Shown here piece by piece: positions 1-8,027 of a stretch of 64,000 nt of DNA. This DNA comes from Deltaproteobacteria bacterium (GTDB taxonomy: Bacteria; Desulfobacterota; Binatia; Binatales; Binataceae). Each line of letters begins with the position of its first letter. Positions within the stretch are counted from its first letter, which is position 1. The notes under the pieces are model-generated. The model ran no database searches. It was not told the DNA's origin and saw only the letters and a program-made list of their open reading frames with translations. The stretch lies in contig PLDK01000029.1 in the NCBI GenBank assembly GCA_003135135.1, forward strand, positions 20,711 through 84,710, read 5' to 3'. Position numbers and translations under genes: made by a program.

Positions 1-1435
1 CCGCGTCGGGAATTGACAACGCCCGGATTGCCCAGGGACTCAGATTCCTGCCGGCGACGAGTTCTCTAAGATCGTAAACAATCGGCGAGGCGCTCGGAAC
101 AAAGACCCATGCGTTGTTGGCCACGATTCCTGCGGCGGTACGATCCCACTCGTTGACGGTAACGTACACGGCGACGCCGATTAGTTGCACCACGAATCCC
201 AGGGACACCACTGCGGCTACCGCGATCGCCGCTCGCCGCGATGCGAGATCGGCGGCCATCTCGAAGGCAGGCAGCGTCAGCGGCATCAGCAACACGATCG
301 CCTCCAGCATGTACCTGGGTCCGTACGATAAATCGCCGCCCCAGGTCTTGTTGGACGAAATCATCAATAGATGCGCCGTCGCCGCCGACAGGAGAGCCAC
401 GGTCTCCAGTGGCCATCGGCGGTAGGCGCGGCGTCCTAGCGCGAGCGCAAGAATTAGCGGCGGAGCGAACACAAAGATGCTTAGCGCGGGGCTGACAAGG
501 TAACCGCCGATCGCCTTTGCAATCTGGCCCGCGTCGAGCACGAAACGCGCTCGGTCCTCCGTATATCCGAACTGAATCACGCTCCCAAATCTCAGGTAGT
601 TGAAATACATAGAGCCGGCCACTGCGCCGAGCGGGCCGACCGTCGCGAGCACCGCTTGGCGTATCATTCGCGACCATCGATCACCCAAAGTCCGAACCAG
701 CTTCCATGCCACCGCCGCGCCGTACAGCCATAAGACGACCGCGGCGGGAACGGCGTCCGGACGCGCCAGGATAGCCACCCCAAGGCTCAAGCCCCCGAAA
801 ATAGAGCCGCTCGAGAGCTCACCGGGGTTTTTCACTGAAAAGAACCAAAACGCCAGGATTACCATCAGCGCGTCCAGCGCGTGCTGATAGAAGTGGGTCG
901 CCTCCGACATGACCAGGGTCGCAAGCCCCGCCGCTATTGCCATCAACAGTACGGCCCGCGGCTTCGGCGAGAGTTGCGTCCCGACCATGAACAGGACGGC
1001 GACAATCGCGCCGCCCACCAGCGCGTTGACAATCAGTGAAGCCGAGATTGCCAGCCGTCCGCCCCAGCGTAGCGGATGCTCCTCCACCCCGATCGGAGGC
1101 CCCGCAAGCTGACCACCGTTCATCGAGCCAAACGCATCGTCGAGTTTCAGCCCGAGATATACGAACGGAAGTGAGACCAACGGAAGGCCCGGTCCCTTTA
1201 CCGTATAGAAGGTCGGCCCGCGGCCGAACCGTGCATCGGGCATAGCCGGGATGTCAATCGTGCGTCTGAGGATCAGCGCCTGCGCCGTCTCCTGCTCCAT
1301 TGCCTCGTCGACCGCGAAGTAGTTGCCGGGTCCGATCGCAAAATAGAAGCTCGCGAATGTCACCAGCAGCACCGCCTGCGGCGGCAAGCGGCGGAACATG
1401 CGATACAATCGCGTCTTTGCTTCGACCGCGTTCAC
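1..1435 (-). CDS. Partial GT39-like integral membrane protein (3' end outside window)
   Basis: The reading frame is open from a GTG at 1435 to the window edge, about 478 codons, so the C-terminus is missing. The translation has many hydrophobic helices and an early extracytoplasmic-type loop with FAVDEAMEQETAQAL, which resembles the Asp-bearing first loop of family 39 mannosyltransferase-like proteins. These enzymes move a sugar from a lipid carrier on the outer face of the membrane. A second possible start is the ATG at 1400 (MFRRLPPQ). The neighbour at 1488-2474 is on the same strand and lies upstream. The acceptor and the exact family are not decidable from this sequence; an unspecific polytopic membrane protein is the alternative. 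Confidence 0.6.
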   Translation of the reverse strand, partial: MNAVEAKTRLYRMFRRLPPQAVLLVTFASFYFAIGPGNYFAVDEAMEQETAQALILRRTIDIPAMPDARFGRGPTFYTVKGPGLPLVSLPFVYLGLKLDDAFGSMNGGQLAGPPIGVEEHPLRWGGRLAISASLIVNALVGGAIVAVLFMVGTQLSPKPRAVLLMAIAAGLATLVMSEATHFYQHALDALMVILAFWFFSVKNPGELSSGSIFGGLSLGVAILARPDAVPAAVVLWLYGAAVAWKLVRTLGDRWSRMIRQAVLATVGPLGAVAGSMYFNYLRFGSVIQFGYTEDRARFVLDAGQIAKAIGGYLVSPALSIFVFAPPLILALALGRRAYRRWPLETVALLSAATAHLLMISSNKTWGGDLSYGPRYMLEAIVLLMPLTLPAFEMAADLASRRAAIAVAAVVSLGFVVQLIGVAVYVTVNEWDRTAAGIVANNAWVFVPSASPIVYDLRELVAGRNLSPWAIRALSIPDA

Positions 1436-1487
1436 GCGGCTTCCCCTTGAGCCGAGCGCGCAAGGCTATCGATACATGCGCGCTTGC

Positions 1488-2474
1488 TCACACGTGCGCG
1501 AGGACGTCCTCGTGCAGCTTGCGCATCAGCTTTTCGTCCTGCGCGACCTCGCCGGTAAAGATAACCTGCGACGTGCCCCAGTCCTTAGCGCGCCGCTTCA
1601 GCTCGACGATCAATTCCTGCGCCGTTCCGATCAGCATCATCGGCGAAGCCAGCAGATCATCGGCGGTCTGGCCGAACATCGGCGCCATCATCTCGGCGGT
1701 CTTGCGGGTAGCTTCGCGGGAGTCCGCAATAATCGTCGAGAAAATGAAGTTGCTGACGCGGATGGCGTCGGGTTTGCGGCCCAGCCGCTTGGCTTCCTCG
1801 CGGACGAAGCGCACCTTCTCGCGGAACGAGTCGTCGGTGGTGCGCTTCACGACCTCCATCGAGATGTGGCCGCGCTTGCCCGCATCCGGAATGATGTTGA
1901 TGTAGTCCGCGTACTTGGCCGCCAGCCGCAGCAGACCTTTCCCACCGCCGCCAAGGATTATCGGCGGATGCGGCTCCTGTATCGGCTTGGGCCACAGGAT
2001 CGCATCTTTGAAATGGTAGAACTCACCGTCGAAAGTCGTGCGTTCGTTCTTCCACAGCGACAGGATGCAGGTCATCGCTTCGTCAAGCATCCGCAGCCGC
2101 TCGGTGATTGGCGGGAACGCAATCCCGCTCATCTTGAATTCCGTCTCGGTCCATCCGGTGCCGAGTCCCGCTACCAGCCGGCCACCGCTCAGTCGGTCCA
2201 GCGTCATCAGGCTCTGCGCCGTGATTGCAGGATGACGAAACAAATTGCACAGCACGAGATGGCCGACGCGGATCTTTTTGGTGGCTTCGATAACTGCGGC
2301 AGCCATCACGATATGGTCATACGCCAGCGACTTCGGATCGTATTGCCGCTCCGGACCTTCGTTAACGAGATGGTCGGGAAAGACGATCAGGTCGTAGCCG
2401 AGCGCCTCCGCGGCTTGCGCGTTGGCCCGATACTGGGCCGGCTCCATGTTGCCAAGCTGAATTCCAAACTCCAT
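1488..2474 (-). CDS. LLM-class F420-dependent oxidoreductase
   Basis: This 328-residue protein is a luciferase-like monooxygenase (bacterial luciferase alpha/beta barrel) of the group that uses coenzyme F420 or FMN. Family hallmarks include the N-terminal MEFGIQLGN strand, the EALGYDLIVFPDHL segment, the RLSGGRLVAGLGTGW motif that lines the cofactor pocket, and the PPIILGGGGKGLLRLAAKYAD segment typical of LLM F420 oxidoreductases. The substrate cannot be read from sequence; members act on aldehydes, ketones, nitro compounds and polyketides. The length is normal for the family. The gene stands alone on the minus strand. An FMN/NADPH-dependent monooxygenase is the main alternative. Confidence 0.85.
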   Translation of the reverse strand: MEFGIQLGNMEPAQYRANAQAAEALGYDLIVFPDHLVNEGPERQYDPKSLAYDHIVMAAAVIEATKKIRVGHLVLCNLFRHPAITAQSLMTLDRLSGGRLVAGLGTGWTETEFKMSGIAFPPITERLRMLDEAMTCILSLWKNERTTFDGEFYHFKDAILWPKPIQEPHPPIILGGGGKGLLRLAAKYADYINIIPDAGKRGHISMEVVKRTTDDSFREKVRFVREEAKRLGRKPDAIRVSNFIFSTIIADSREATRKTAEMMAPMFGQTADDLLASPMMLIGTAQELIVELKRRAKDWGTSQVIFTGEVAQDEKLMRKLHEDVLAHV

Positions 2475-2918
2475 TTGTACCTCGCAAAAAAACCGGGATT
2501 TGAGTCGGCTAGGCTAGCAAACCGGCCTGCCCAAAGAACACCCAATTGGGCCCGAACTGTTGAGCTCTCTCCAACGCACGACGCAACGTTTCCCTGGTGA
2601 AAAATCGCGGCACATTCTGTCATGCGCGACGAGGCTACGCGTCGGCGCTGCCGGAAAATAAAACAGCGCTTTAGCAAGCTTCAATAGTTTTTTTCACTCT
2701 TAGGCGGACGGTTGCCGCGTCAGTGCGCAAGCCGTTGGGTACCGTAAGCTGCCGATGCCTACGAAATCATCAAAAGCTGCATTAGAGATCATTGAACGCT
2801 CGGTTAAGAAATGTTATCTTACATCAGCGGATGAATGGGATGACGAGGTTGCGGTTTCGCCGTGCATGCGCCTGCCATTTGAGACGTTGCCTGCGCGAAC
2901 TGCCGAAAAAGGAGACAA
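2475..2918. other. Gene-free interval
   Basis: There are 444 bases between two divergent genes. I see no convincing ORF, tRNA or repeat. A sigma70-like promoter for the plus-strand hydrolase lies at 2792-2820 and is listed separately. Confidence 0.6.
2792..2820 (+). promoter_or_regulatory. Sigma70-like promoter for the alpha/beta hydrolase
   Basis: TTGAAC at 2792-2797 and TATCTT at 2815-2820 are separated by 17 bases. This would give a leader of roughly 90 bases before the ATG at 2919. Confidence 0.4.
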
Positions 2919-3743
2919 ATGACTCCAGGTAGCGCGCAGATTTCTTCGCGAAACACCCCGCAACCACAACGGCCCTCACTGCTCGACGCCCTTGGCGAGT
3001 TCCGACTTCCGCTCGAGGCCTCCATTTATTGGCTCGGCGCACTCACCCATCCCTGGCCACACGTACAGCCGCTCAACAGCAAAGTCGTCATGCTTATTCC
3101 GGGCTTCATGGCTGGCGACGTCACGCTTGCGCCATTGGCGAATTTTTGCCGATGGCTCGGCCATCGCGCAGTCCACGCGGGAATCTGGTCGAACTCCGAG
3201 TGCCCGCGCGAAACGATGCAGAAATTGAACGCACGGATTGCTCTCACCCATGAGAAATTCGACCAGCCGATCGTTGTGATCGGCCAGAGTCTCGGCGGCG
3301 TTTACGCGCGCGAGATTGCCCGCGAGCAGCCCGAAATGGTCGAGCGGGTGATCTCGCTTGGATCGCCGCTGAGACAACCGCGCCACGCGGCCAACCTTGC
3401 CGTGCAGGCGGTTGCGCGATCGATCGCCGCACTTCGCGGCAAGGCTGACGGATGCCTCAGCGAGTCGTGCAAGTGCGGACTTATATTGAGCGACGAATCG
3501 CCCGCGCACGTTCCAGCCACCCACGTTTACTCGCGCACCGACGGTGTCGTGCATTGGCAAAGCTGTGTCGATTTGAGCGGCGCGCCGACGGTGGAAAACG
3601 TCGAGGTGACGGGCAGTCACGTCGGGATGGGATTGAACGCCGATGTGTACCGCGTGATCGCGGATCGGCTGGCGATGCCGCATAGATCGCGGCTCCGTTT
3701 GGTGGATTCACACGCCTCGGCCGCGCAGGCCGCGCAGAGTTGA
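2919..3743 (+). CDS. Alpha/beta hydrolase (lipase/esterase-like)
   Basis: This is a 274-residue alpha/beta-hydrolase. The oxyanion/strand region reads VVMLIPGFMAGD, the nucleophile elbow is GQSLGGVYAR (Ser), the Asp is in YSRTDGVVHW and the catalytic His in GSHVGMGLN, so the triad is complete. The pattern resembles triacylglycerol-lipase-like proteins. There is no clear signal peptide, so the protein is probably cytoplasmic or membrane-associated. The start at 2919 is set by a good Shine-Dalgarno sequence (AAGGAGA, about 6 bases upstream). The gene converges with the kelch gene at 3784. The substrate is unknown. Confidence 0.8.
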   Translation: MTPGSAQISSRNTPQPQRPSLLDALGEFRLPLEASIYWLGALTHPWPHVQPLNSKVVMLIPGFMAGDVTLAPLANFCRWLGHRAVHAGIWSNSECPRETMQKLNARIALTHEKFDQPIVVIGQSLGGVYAREIAREQPEMVERVISLGSPLRQPRHAANLAVQAVARSIAALRGKADGCLSESCKCGLILSDESPAHVPATHVYSRTDGVVHWQSCVDLSGAPTVENVEVTGSHVGMGLNADVYRVIADRLAMPHRSRLRLVDSHASAAQAAQS

Positions 3744-3783
3744 ATCCGGCGCGCGCTCTTATGCGCGTCCGTAAACACGGTGT

Positions 3784-5976
3784 TCAGGCGCCGGGTTCGC
3801 AGGTCCAACCAAACGGCACGGTGCCCTCTCCAATCTTGAGCGTATTGTCGTCGGCCACAACGATGAGGTCTCCTGGCGGGCAATCGCCTTGAACAATCGG
3901 TTGATCAGTGCACGGAACGGTGATCGTGCCCGGAACACTGCCCGCAGTCACCGTACTATTGCAGACAATAAAGTCGCTATCGCTTCCTAGGGTCACAACG
4001 AGGTCGCCGCTTGGAATAGCGCATTTGACATCGACCGTGACGCTACCGGTACAAGTGTCGAAGGCGCCGAAGCCGGACCCAGAAACTGAGCAATCTGCAC
4101 CTCCGCCCAGATAGGACACCTTGCAGCCGTTCACGCCAATCGATATGGGCGTCGGAGTCGAGGTGGGCGTCTGCGTCGGAGTGCGCGTCGGAGTTGCGGA
4201 GCGTGTCGGAGTCCCAGTCGCGGTGCGCGTCGCAGTCGCGGTGGGCGGCGGCGGCGTGGCCGTCCCCGTGGGCGTCGGAGTCATGGTCCTTGTCGCGGTT
4301 GCGGTCGCCGGCGCGGTGGAAGTCGGAGTCGGCGAGGCGATCTTGGTCGGCGTCGAAGTAGGCGTCAGAGTCGGGGTGGGGGTCGCGTTGACCTTTCGGA
4401 CTTTGCCGGTGCCCTTAAGTGTCACCGAAAGCGACGGGTCGGTCGCATTGCTGGCGATGACGAGCTGCGCGGTGCGATGACCGGCGACGGCGGGGGCAAA
4501 GGTGATCGCGGCCTCGCACTTGGCGCCCGCGGCGAGCTGACCCAGGCAGTTCCGCGAAGCGGAGAACTCGTCCGTGCTCGGCTGGATCGACGTGATCGTG
4601 ATGGGCGCGTCTTGCTTCTTGTTCTTTACGTCGATGAGCGCGAGCTTTTTGGGCTTGCTTGTCACCCCAACGAAAACCGTGCCGAATTTAATCACCTGCG
4701 GCTCGGCCTTGAGCGCGGCTTGCACCGGGGTTGGCGTGGCCGTCGGCGTGATGGTTGGAGTCGGCGTCGTGCTCGCCGTGGCGGTCGCCGTCGGCGTGGG
4801 GGAAGCCGTACCCGTCGCTGTGGCGGTTGCCGTAGCCGTTGGCGTTGCGGTGGAAGTCTCAGTTGGCGACGCGGTGGCCGTGCCGGTTGCAGTTGAGGTG
4901 GTAGTTGGTGTCGCCCTGGGAGTGGGTGTCGGGGTTGCGCCGGTTGGGGCGGCGGTTGGAGTGGCGGTTGGCGTAGGGGTCGGGGAGGGCGAAACCGCCG
5001 TGTACTGTTCGTTGGTCCCGAGCGCGCCCCCACTATTGCTGCCGTCGATCACATATAGCTGCGAGTTGACCACACTCCCGGTCGTGGCGCTCCGAGCGGT
5101 GGGCATCGAGGTGCGCTCCGTCCACGTATCGCTCGGAGGGTCATAGCTTTCATTGACTGCCAGCGGGAGAGTGCTGCTTCCCCCGACCACGTAGATGTCT
5201 CCATTGATCACACCTGCGGCCGCTGCCTGCCGCGAAGTCGGCATCGCCAAACCCGTCGACCAACTGTCGGCAGTAGGGTCGTACACTTGCACGTTACCTA
5301 CCACGGCGTTGACCGAGCCCCGTTCGTAGCCTCCGATCGTATAGAGCAGTCCGCCTGCGACAGCACCCGTCATGAGGTCGCACGACAGCGGGATTGAGGC
5401 GCCTGTTGTCCAGGTGTTCGTGATCGGGTTGTAAATCTCAGTTGTGTTCGTGTTAGCGCATGGCGGACACGCCGTCGTTCCGCCGGTGACGTACAGCTTG
5501 CCCCCGATGACACCCGCCGCGGCTCCATAGCGCGCCGTCGCCATCGACGCCCCGGTTGACCACGAGTTGGCAACGGGGTCGTAGATTTCAAGCGCGTTGG
5601 TGACGCCGATTCTGCAGTCCGAGCTCAGGCAGCCGCCGACCACGTACATCAGGCCGCCGATGACGCCGGCGCTTACGTACGCGCGAGTGAGACTCGGCGC
5701 CGCCCCGGTTGTCCACGAATCCATTGCTGGGTTATAGATGCTAAGCAGAGGGCCGGTGGTGTCGTACCCATACACGTAGATGAGCCCGCCGATCTCGCCG
5801 CTGGCGACACTGGCTTGGGGGTTCGGATCCGAGGTCCGGCTCGCCCAACTATCCTGGGCGCACGCGCGACCTGCCAAAAACATCGTCAGAACCACGACGA
5901 TCGCCGCGTATCTTGCCGCACTTCCTGTTCTGTATGGTCTCAAGTTAGGGGGTTGATATAGTTGACACACAAGCAT
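3784..5976 (-). CDS. Secreted kelch-repeat protein with Thr-Pro linkers; 5' end altered by an IS insertion
   Basis: The protein has about 730 residues. After a signal peptide (hydrophobic AAIVVVLTMFLAG, then cleavage near ACAQD) come about six to seven kelch blades, each with GG plus a YDP/YNP..SWSTG motif. Next is a Thr/Pro low-complexity linker, an ASH/choice-of-anchor-D-like Ig domain (VIKFGTVFVG... to TLKGTGKV), a second Thr-Pro linker and a Cys-rich C-terminal domain. It is probably a cell-surface or secreted adhesion/binding beta-propeller. The ATG at 5976 and the first ten residues (MLVCQLYQPP) come from the IS end. The ancestral start is probably TTG at 5943-5941, inside the target duplication, giving an ideal signal peptide LRPYRTGSAARY. 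Whether the gene is still expressed is uncertain. Confidence 0.8.
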   Translation of the reverse strand: MLVCQLYQPPNLRPYRTGSAARYAAIVVVLTMFLAGRACAQDSWASRTSDPNPQASVASGEIGGLIYVYGYDTTGPLLSIYNPAMDSWTTGAAPSLTRAYVSAGVIGGLMYVVGGCLSSDCRIGVTNALEIYDPVANSWSTGASMATARYGAAAGVIGGKLYVTGGTTACPPCANTNTTEIYNPITNTWTTGASIPLSCDLMTGAVAGGLLYTIGGYERGSVNAVVGNVQVYDPTADSWSTGLAMPTSRQAAAAGVINGDIYVVGGSSTLPLAVNESYDPPSDTWTERTSMPTARSATTGSVVNSQLYVIDGSNSGGALGTNEQYTAVSPSPTPTPTATPTAAPTGATPTPTPRATPTTTSTATGTATASPTETSTATPTATATATATGTASPTPTATATASTTPTPTITPTATPTPVQAALKAEPQVIKFGTVFVGVTSKPKKLALIDVKNKKQDAPITITSIQPSTDEFSASRNCLGQLAAGAKCEAAITFAPAVAGHRTAQLVIASNATDPSLSVTLKGTGKVRKVNATPTPTLTPTSTPTKIASPTPTSTAPATATATRTMTPTPTGTATPPPPTATATRTATGTPTRSATPTRTPTQTPTSTPTPISIGVNGCKVSYLGGGADCSVSGSGFGAFDTCTGSVTVDVKCAIPSGDLVVTLGSDSDFIVCNSTVTAGSVPGTITVPCTDQPIVQGDCPPGDLIVVADDNTLKIGEGTVPFGWTCEPGA
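5941..5948. repeat. Target-site duplication, left copy (CAAGTTAG)
   Basis: The 8 bases directly left of the IS match 8494-8501 exactly. An 8-bp duplication is the size expected for IS1595-family insertion. Confidence 0.93.
5949..5971 (+). repeat. Left terminal inverted repeat of the IS
   Basis: These 23 bases match the reverse complement of 8471-8493 without mismatch. The repeat contains the TTGACA hexamer used as the -35 of the transposase promoter. Confidence 0.93.
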
Positions 5977-5990
5977 TGTGTGTGTAGTAT
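5962..5990 (+). promoter_or_regulatory. Transposase promoter inside the left IS end; predicted leaderless transcript
   Basis: TTGACA at 5962-5967 and TAGTAT at 5985-5990 are spaced by exactly 17 bases. The transposase ATG is at 5998, so the expected transcription start falls on or next to the start codon. No Shine-Dalgarno sequence fits between them, which argues for a leaderless mRNA. Confidence 0.65.
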
Positions 5991-5997
5991 CTAGGGT

Positions 5998-6930
5998 ATG
6001 AAGACGCCACGAACATTGATTGAAGCGATTCGATATTTCGCGGACCCGGAAATCTGCCGCAATTATCTGGCCGAATGCCGCTGGCCGAATGGCGTAACCT
6101 GCCCGCGTAAGGGTTGCGGATCGAAGGAAGTATGGTTCATCCGAACGCGGGCGATCTGGCGCTGCAAATCCAAATCTTGCAACAAGCAATTTTCCGTCAA
6201 GGTTGGGAGCATCTTCGAGGATTCCCCAATCTCATTGGATAAATGGCTCCCTGCCGTCTGGCTGCTCACTTGCTCGACAAAGGGTTATAGTTCCCATCGG
6301 TTGGCAAAGGCGTTAGGGGTCACACAGAAAACCGCATGGTTCATGCTCCATCGTATCCGGCTCGCCTTGCGTGCGGGCAGTTTCGAGCCACCCATGTCAG
6401 GGCCGGTCGAGGGCGACACTACTGGCATCGGCGGACTAGAAAAGAACAAGCATCGCAGCCAGCGATTACATCGCGGAACGGGTAACGTCGGTAAGGCTGT
6501 AGTATTCGGCCTTCTCGCTCGGCACGGCCAGATTCGAGCGAAGCGCGTACCCAACGAGCGAGCAGAGACACTTCAATCTGTCATTCGCCATAACGTTGAA
6601 TCGGGCGCGATTCTCTACACCGACGAAGCAGCGTCCTTTCGCGGGCTGAACGCGGATTACGCGCACGAAGTCATCAATCATTCCGAAGAGTATGTGCGCG
6701 GCGCGGTCCATACGAACGGGATCGAGAGCTTCTGGGCGAACTTCAAGCGGACGATATACGGTACGCATCATTTCGTGATGCCGTGGCAGCTTGACCGATA
6801 CCTTGACGACGCAACCTTCCGGTTCAATCAGCGAAAAATTGGAGATGGGGATCGCTTCGCTCTGGCGCTTGCACAGTCCGATAGTCGAAGGCTCACGTAT
6901 AAGGAATTGACCGCCAACGAGGAAATTTAA
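5998..6930 (+). CDS. IS1595-family (ISXO2-like) transposase
   Basis: The 310-residue protein has the two-part family architecture. The N-terminal zinc ribbon has CPRKGC and CKSKSC Cys pairs. The C-terminal DDE-type domain contains EGDTTGIGGLEKNKH (first Asp), LYTDEAASF (second Asp) and HTNGIESFWANFKR (Asn and Lys), matching the DDNK signature of IS1595. It is full length with no frameshift and no lost catalytic residue, so it is probably active. The motif usually reads DETY(I/V)GGK; here it is DTTGIGGL, a variant, but the Asp is kept. It is expressed from the promoter in the left inverted repeat. The cargo gene at 6930 starts on the last base of its stop codon region, so the two may be co-transcribed. 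Confidence 0.95.
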   Translation: MKTPRTLIEAIRYFADPEICRNYLAECRWPNGVTCPRKGCGSKEVWFIRTRAIWRCKSKSCNKQFSVKVGSIFEDSPISLDKWLPAVWLLTCSTKGYSSHRLAKALGVTQKTAWFMLHRIRLALRAGSFEPPMSGPVEGDTTGIGGLEKNKHRSQRLHRGTGNVGKAVVFGLLARHGQIRAKRVPNERAETLQSVIRHNVESGAILYTDEAASFRGLNADYAHEVINHSEEYVRGAVHTNGIESFWANFKRTIYGTHHFVMPWQLDRYLDDATFRFNQRKIGDGDRFALALAQSDSRRLTYKELTANEEI

Positions 6931-7826
6931 TGAAACACTATTTTTCTGAATTGCGCCGATGGGTACGAACTTCTCTTCTGGGCGCGACTAAAACCCAAGA
7001 ACTGCCCGGAGAAGAAGTTGATCAACTTCTTGCGAAATATCCGTCGGAAGATGTGACAAAGGAACTGTTTGATTTTGGGCAAATGCTGCTTACAACGGAT
7101 GACGAGCGTGTTGGACTTATCGATTCTAAAGCCACTACTCTCATCGGCTATAGCAGCGCGATACTGGCGTTTTTGCTCATGCGCGGCGCTAGTTGGACTC
7201 ATTCATGGATTGAACTGATTGCAATTGCGCTTGTGGCCGTCCTCGCTGGCCTCGCATGTGTCGCTGCTTTTATGGCAGTACGCGGCGCACAGAATTGGAG
7301 CCAGTTAAGCGAAGCAACTTGGTTTCCGCGCGATCAGGTATTAGCAGGCCCCGATCAACTCAAGAGGTTTTATATCAGCGCGATGCATCAAGTTCTCCAA
7401 GACAATCATCGGATCGCAAATCGCAAAGCCGATCAAATGATTGTAGCTCAAATCCTCGTCGCGGCAGCGGGCGTGCTTCTGGCAATTATACTGACCGTGG
7501 CCATCGCAACCACGCTCATTCGGTCCTTCACTTGCCGCCCTTCTGAATTATATTCAGCGAGCGCCGCGCCGGTGACTGCTCATTGTGTTGCGATGTATTC
7601 AGGGTATCGCGGGCTACTCCCTTTTGCTCGGTGTTCAATGTCTCCCGAGGAGCAACTACGGGGACCACGGGAACTACAGGAACTACAGGAACTACAGGAA
7701 CTACTACAGGGACCACCACGGGAGTCGCTACAACAGGCTTGGCACCTTGCCCTTGCTGCTGTTGATTTCCCTGTCCGGCACCGCCGCCCGTGTTCCCTGT
7801 GTTTTGATTATCGTCAGGCATCTTGA
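6930..7826 (+). CDS. IS cargo: multi-pass membrane protein resembling 2TM effector (PycTM-like) proteins
   Basis: The 298-residue protein starts at the ATG overlapping the transposase stop. A helical N-terminus of about 60 residues leads to ERVGLIDSKATTLIGYSSAILAF (TM1, about 68-86), TM2 (about 93-117), a soluble loop and TM3 (about 171-196). The E/D...SKA..L.GY....LAF pattern just before a paired-helix membrane unit resembles the 2TM/PycTM effector modules of anti-phage nucleotide-signalling systems (pattern recognition, not a database match). Residues after about 200 are Gln/Pro/Arg-rich and overlap an antisense ORF; they look like chance extension. No cyclase partner is visible in the element. 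Function unproven; an unrelated small membrane protein is equally possible. Confidence 0.6.
   Translation: MKHYFSELRRWVRTSLLGATKTQELPGEEVDQLLAKYPSEDVTKELFDFGQMLLTTDDERVGLIDSKATTLIGYSSAILAFLLMRGASWTHSWIELIAIALVAVLAGLACVAAFMAVRGAQNWSQLSEATWFPRDQVLAGPDQLKRFYISAMHQVLQDNHRIANRKADQMIVAQILVAAAGVLLAIILTVAIATTLIRSFTCRPSELYSASAAPVTAHCVAMYSGYRGLLPFARCSMSPEEQLRGPRELQELQELQELLQGPPRESLQQAWHLALAAVDFPVRHRRPCSLCFDYRQAS
7528..7821 (-). CDS. IS cargo: small Pro/Val-repeat protein (antisense, nested)
   Basis: The 97-residue ORF starts at 7821 behind AGGGAGA on the minus strand. It begins MPDDNQNTGN, has a Gln-rich stretch and then a run of VVP/VVPV repeats encoded by a 9-bp tandem repeat. It ends with three related units (ETLNTEQKG, DTLNTSQHNE, RSLNIIQKGG), which looks like true protein-level repetition. 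It lies entirely within the 3' part of the 6930-7826 frame on the opposite strand, so at most one of the two is translated there. The good ribosome site and internal peptide repeats favour this strand over the plus-strand tail. Function unknown. Confidence 0.5.
   Translation of the reverse strand: MPDDNQNTGNTGGGAGQGNQQQQGQGAKPVVATPVVVPVVVPVVPVVPVVPVVPVVAPRETLNTEQKGVARDTLNTSQHNEQSPARRSLNIIQKGGK
7672..7710. repeat. 9-bp tandem repeat (AACTACAGG)
   Basis: Three exact units at 7672-7698 are followed by a 12-base variant unit. They encode the VVP repeats on the minus strand. Such tracts expand and contract by slippage. Confidence 0.85.
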
Positions 7827-7838
7827 AGGTATCTCCCT

Positions 7839-8027
7839 ATGAAAAAGTTAACTTCGATCTCGCGCGCACATAATCTCAGAACGGTGCTACGACGCGGCAC
7901 TACCCAAAATGCAGCGCGCCCGGAATTGGGATTCGCTGGCAGCAGCGAGATACCTGACGGTCTCAGGGAAGTCATGCGGAAAAACTCATTGGCGCTGAAG
8001 AAAATCACCAAGAAAGTTCCTTATTGA
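7839..8027 (+). CDS. IS cargo: small basic protein, unknown
   Basis: A 62-residue ORF (MKKLTSISRAHN...KKITKKVPY) starts 9 bases after GAAGG, a usable Shine-Dalgarno. It is Arg/Lys-rich with no recognised domain. Its 3' end overlaps the end of the convergent 8005-8289 gene by 23 bases. It sits between two divergent or convergent cargo ORFs, typical of compact passenger DNA. An antisense ORF of similar size (7814-8011) exists, but has no comparable ribosome site. Confidence 0.4.
   Translation: MKKLTSISRAHNLRTVLRRGTTQNAARPELGFAGSSEIPDGLREVMRKNSLALKKITKKVPY

Noticed and set aside
1398..2600. Plus-strand frame of 400 codons over the LLM oxidoreductase
   Set aside because: It is the antisense shadow of a well-supported gene; the translation is Arg/His-rich with no domain.
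4121..5146. Plus-strand frames rich in Val/Gly (VGVGVAVAV)
   Set aside because: These are the antisense image of the Thr-Pro codon repeats of the kelch protein.
7672..7710. CRISPR-like array
   Set aside because: The 9-bp units are contiguous without spacers and fall within a coding repeat.
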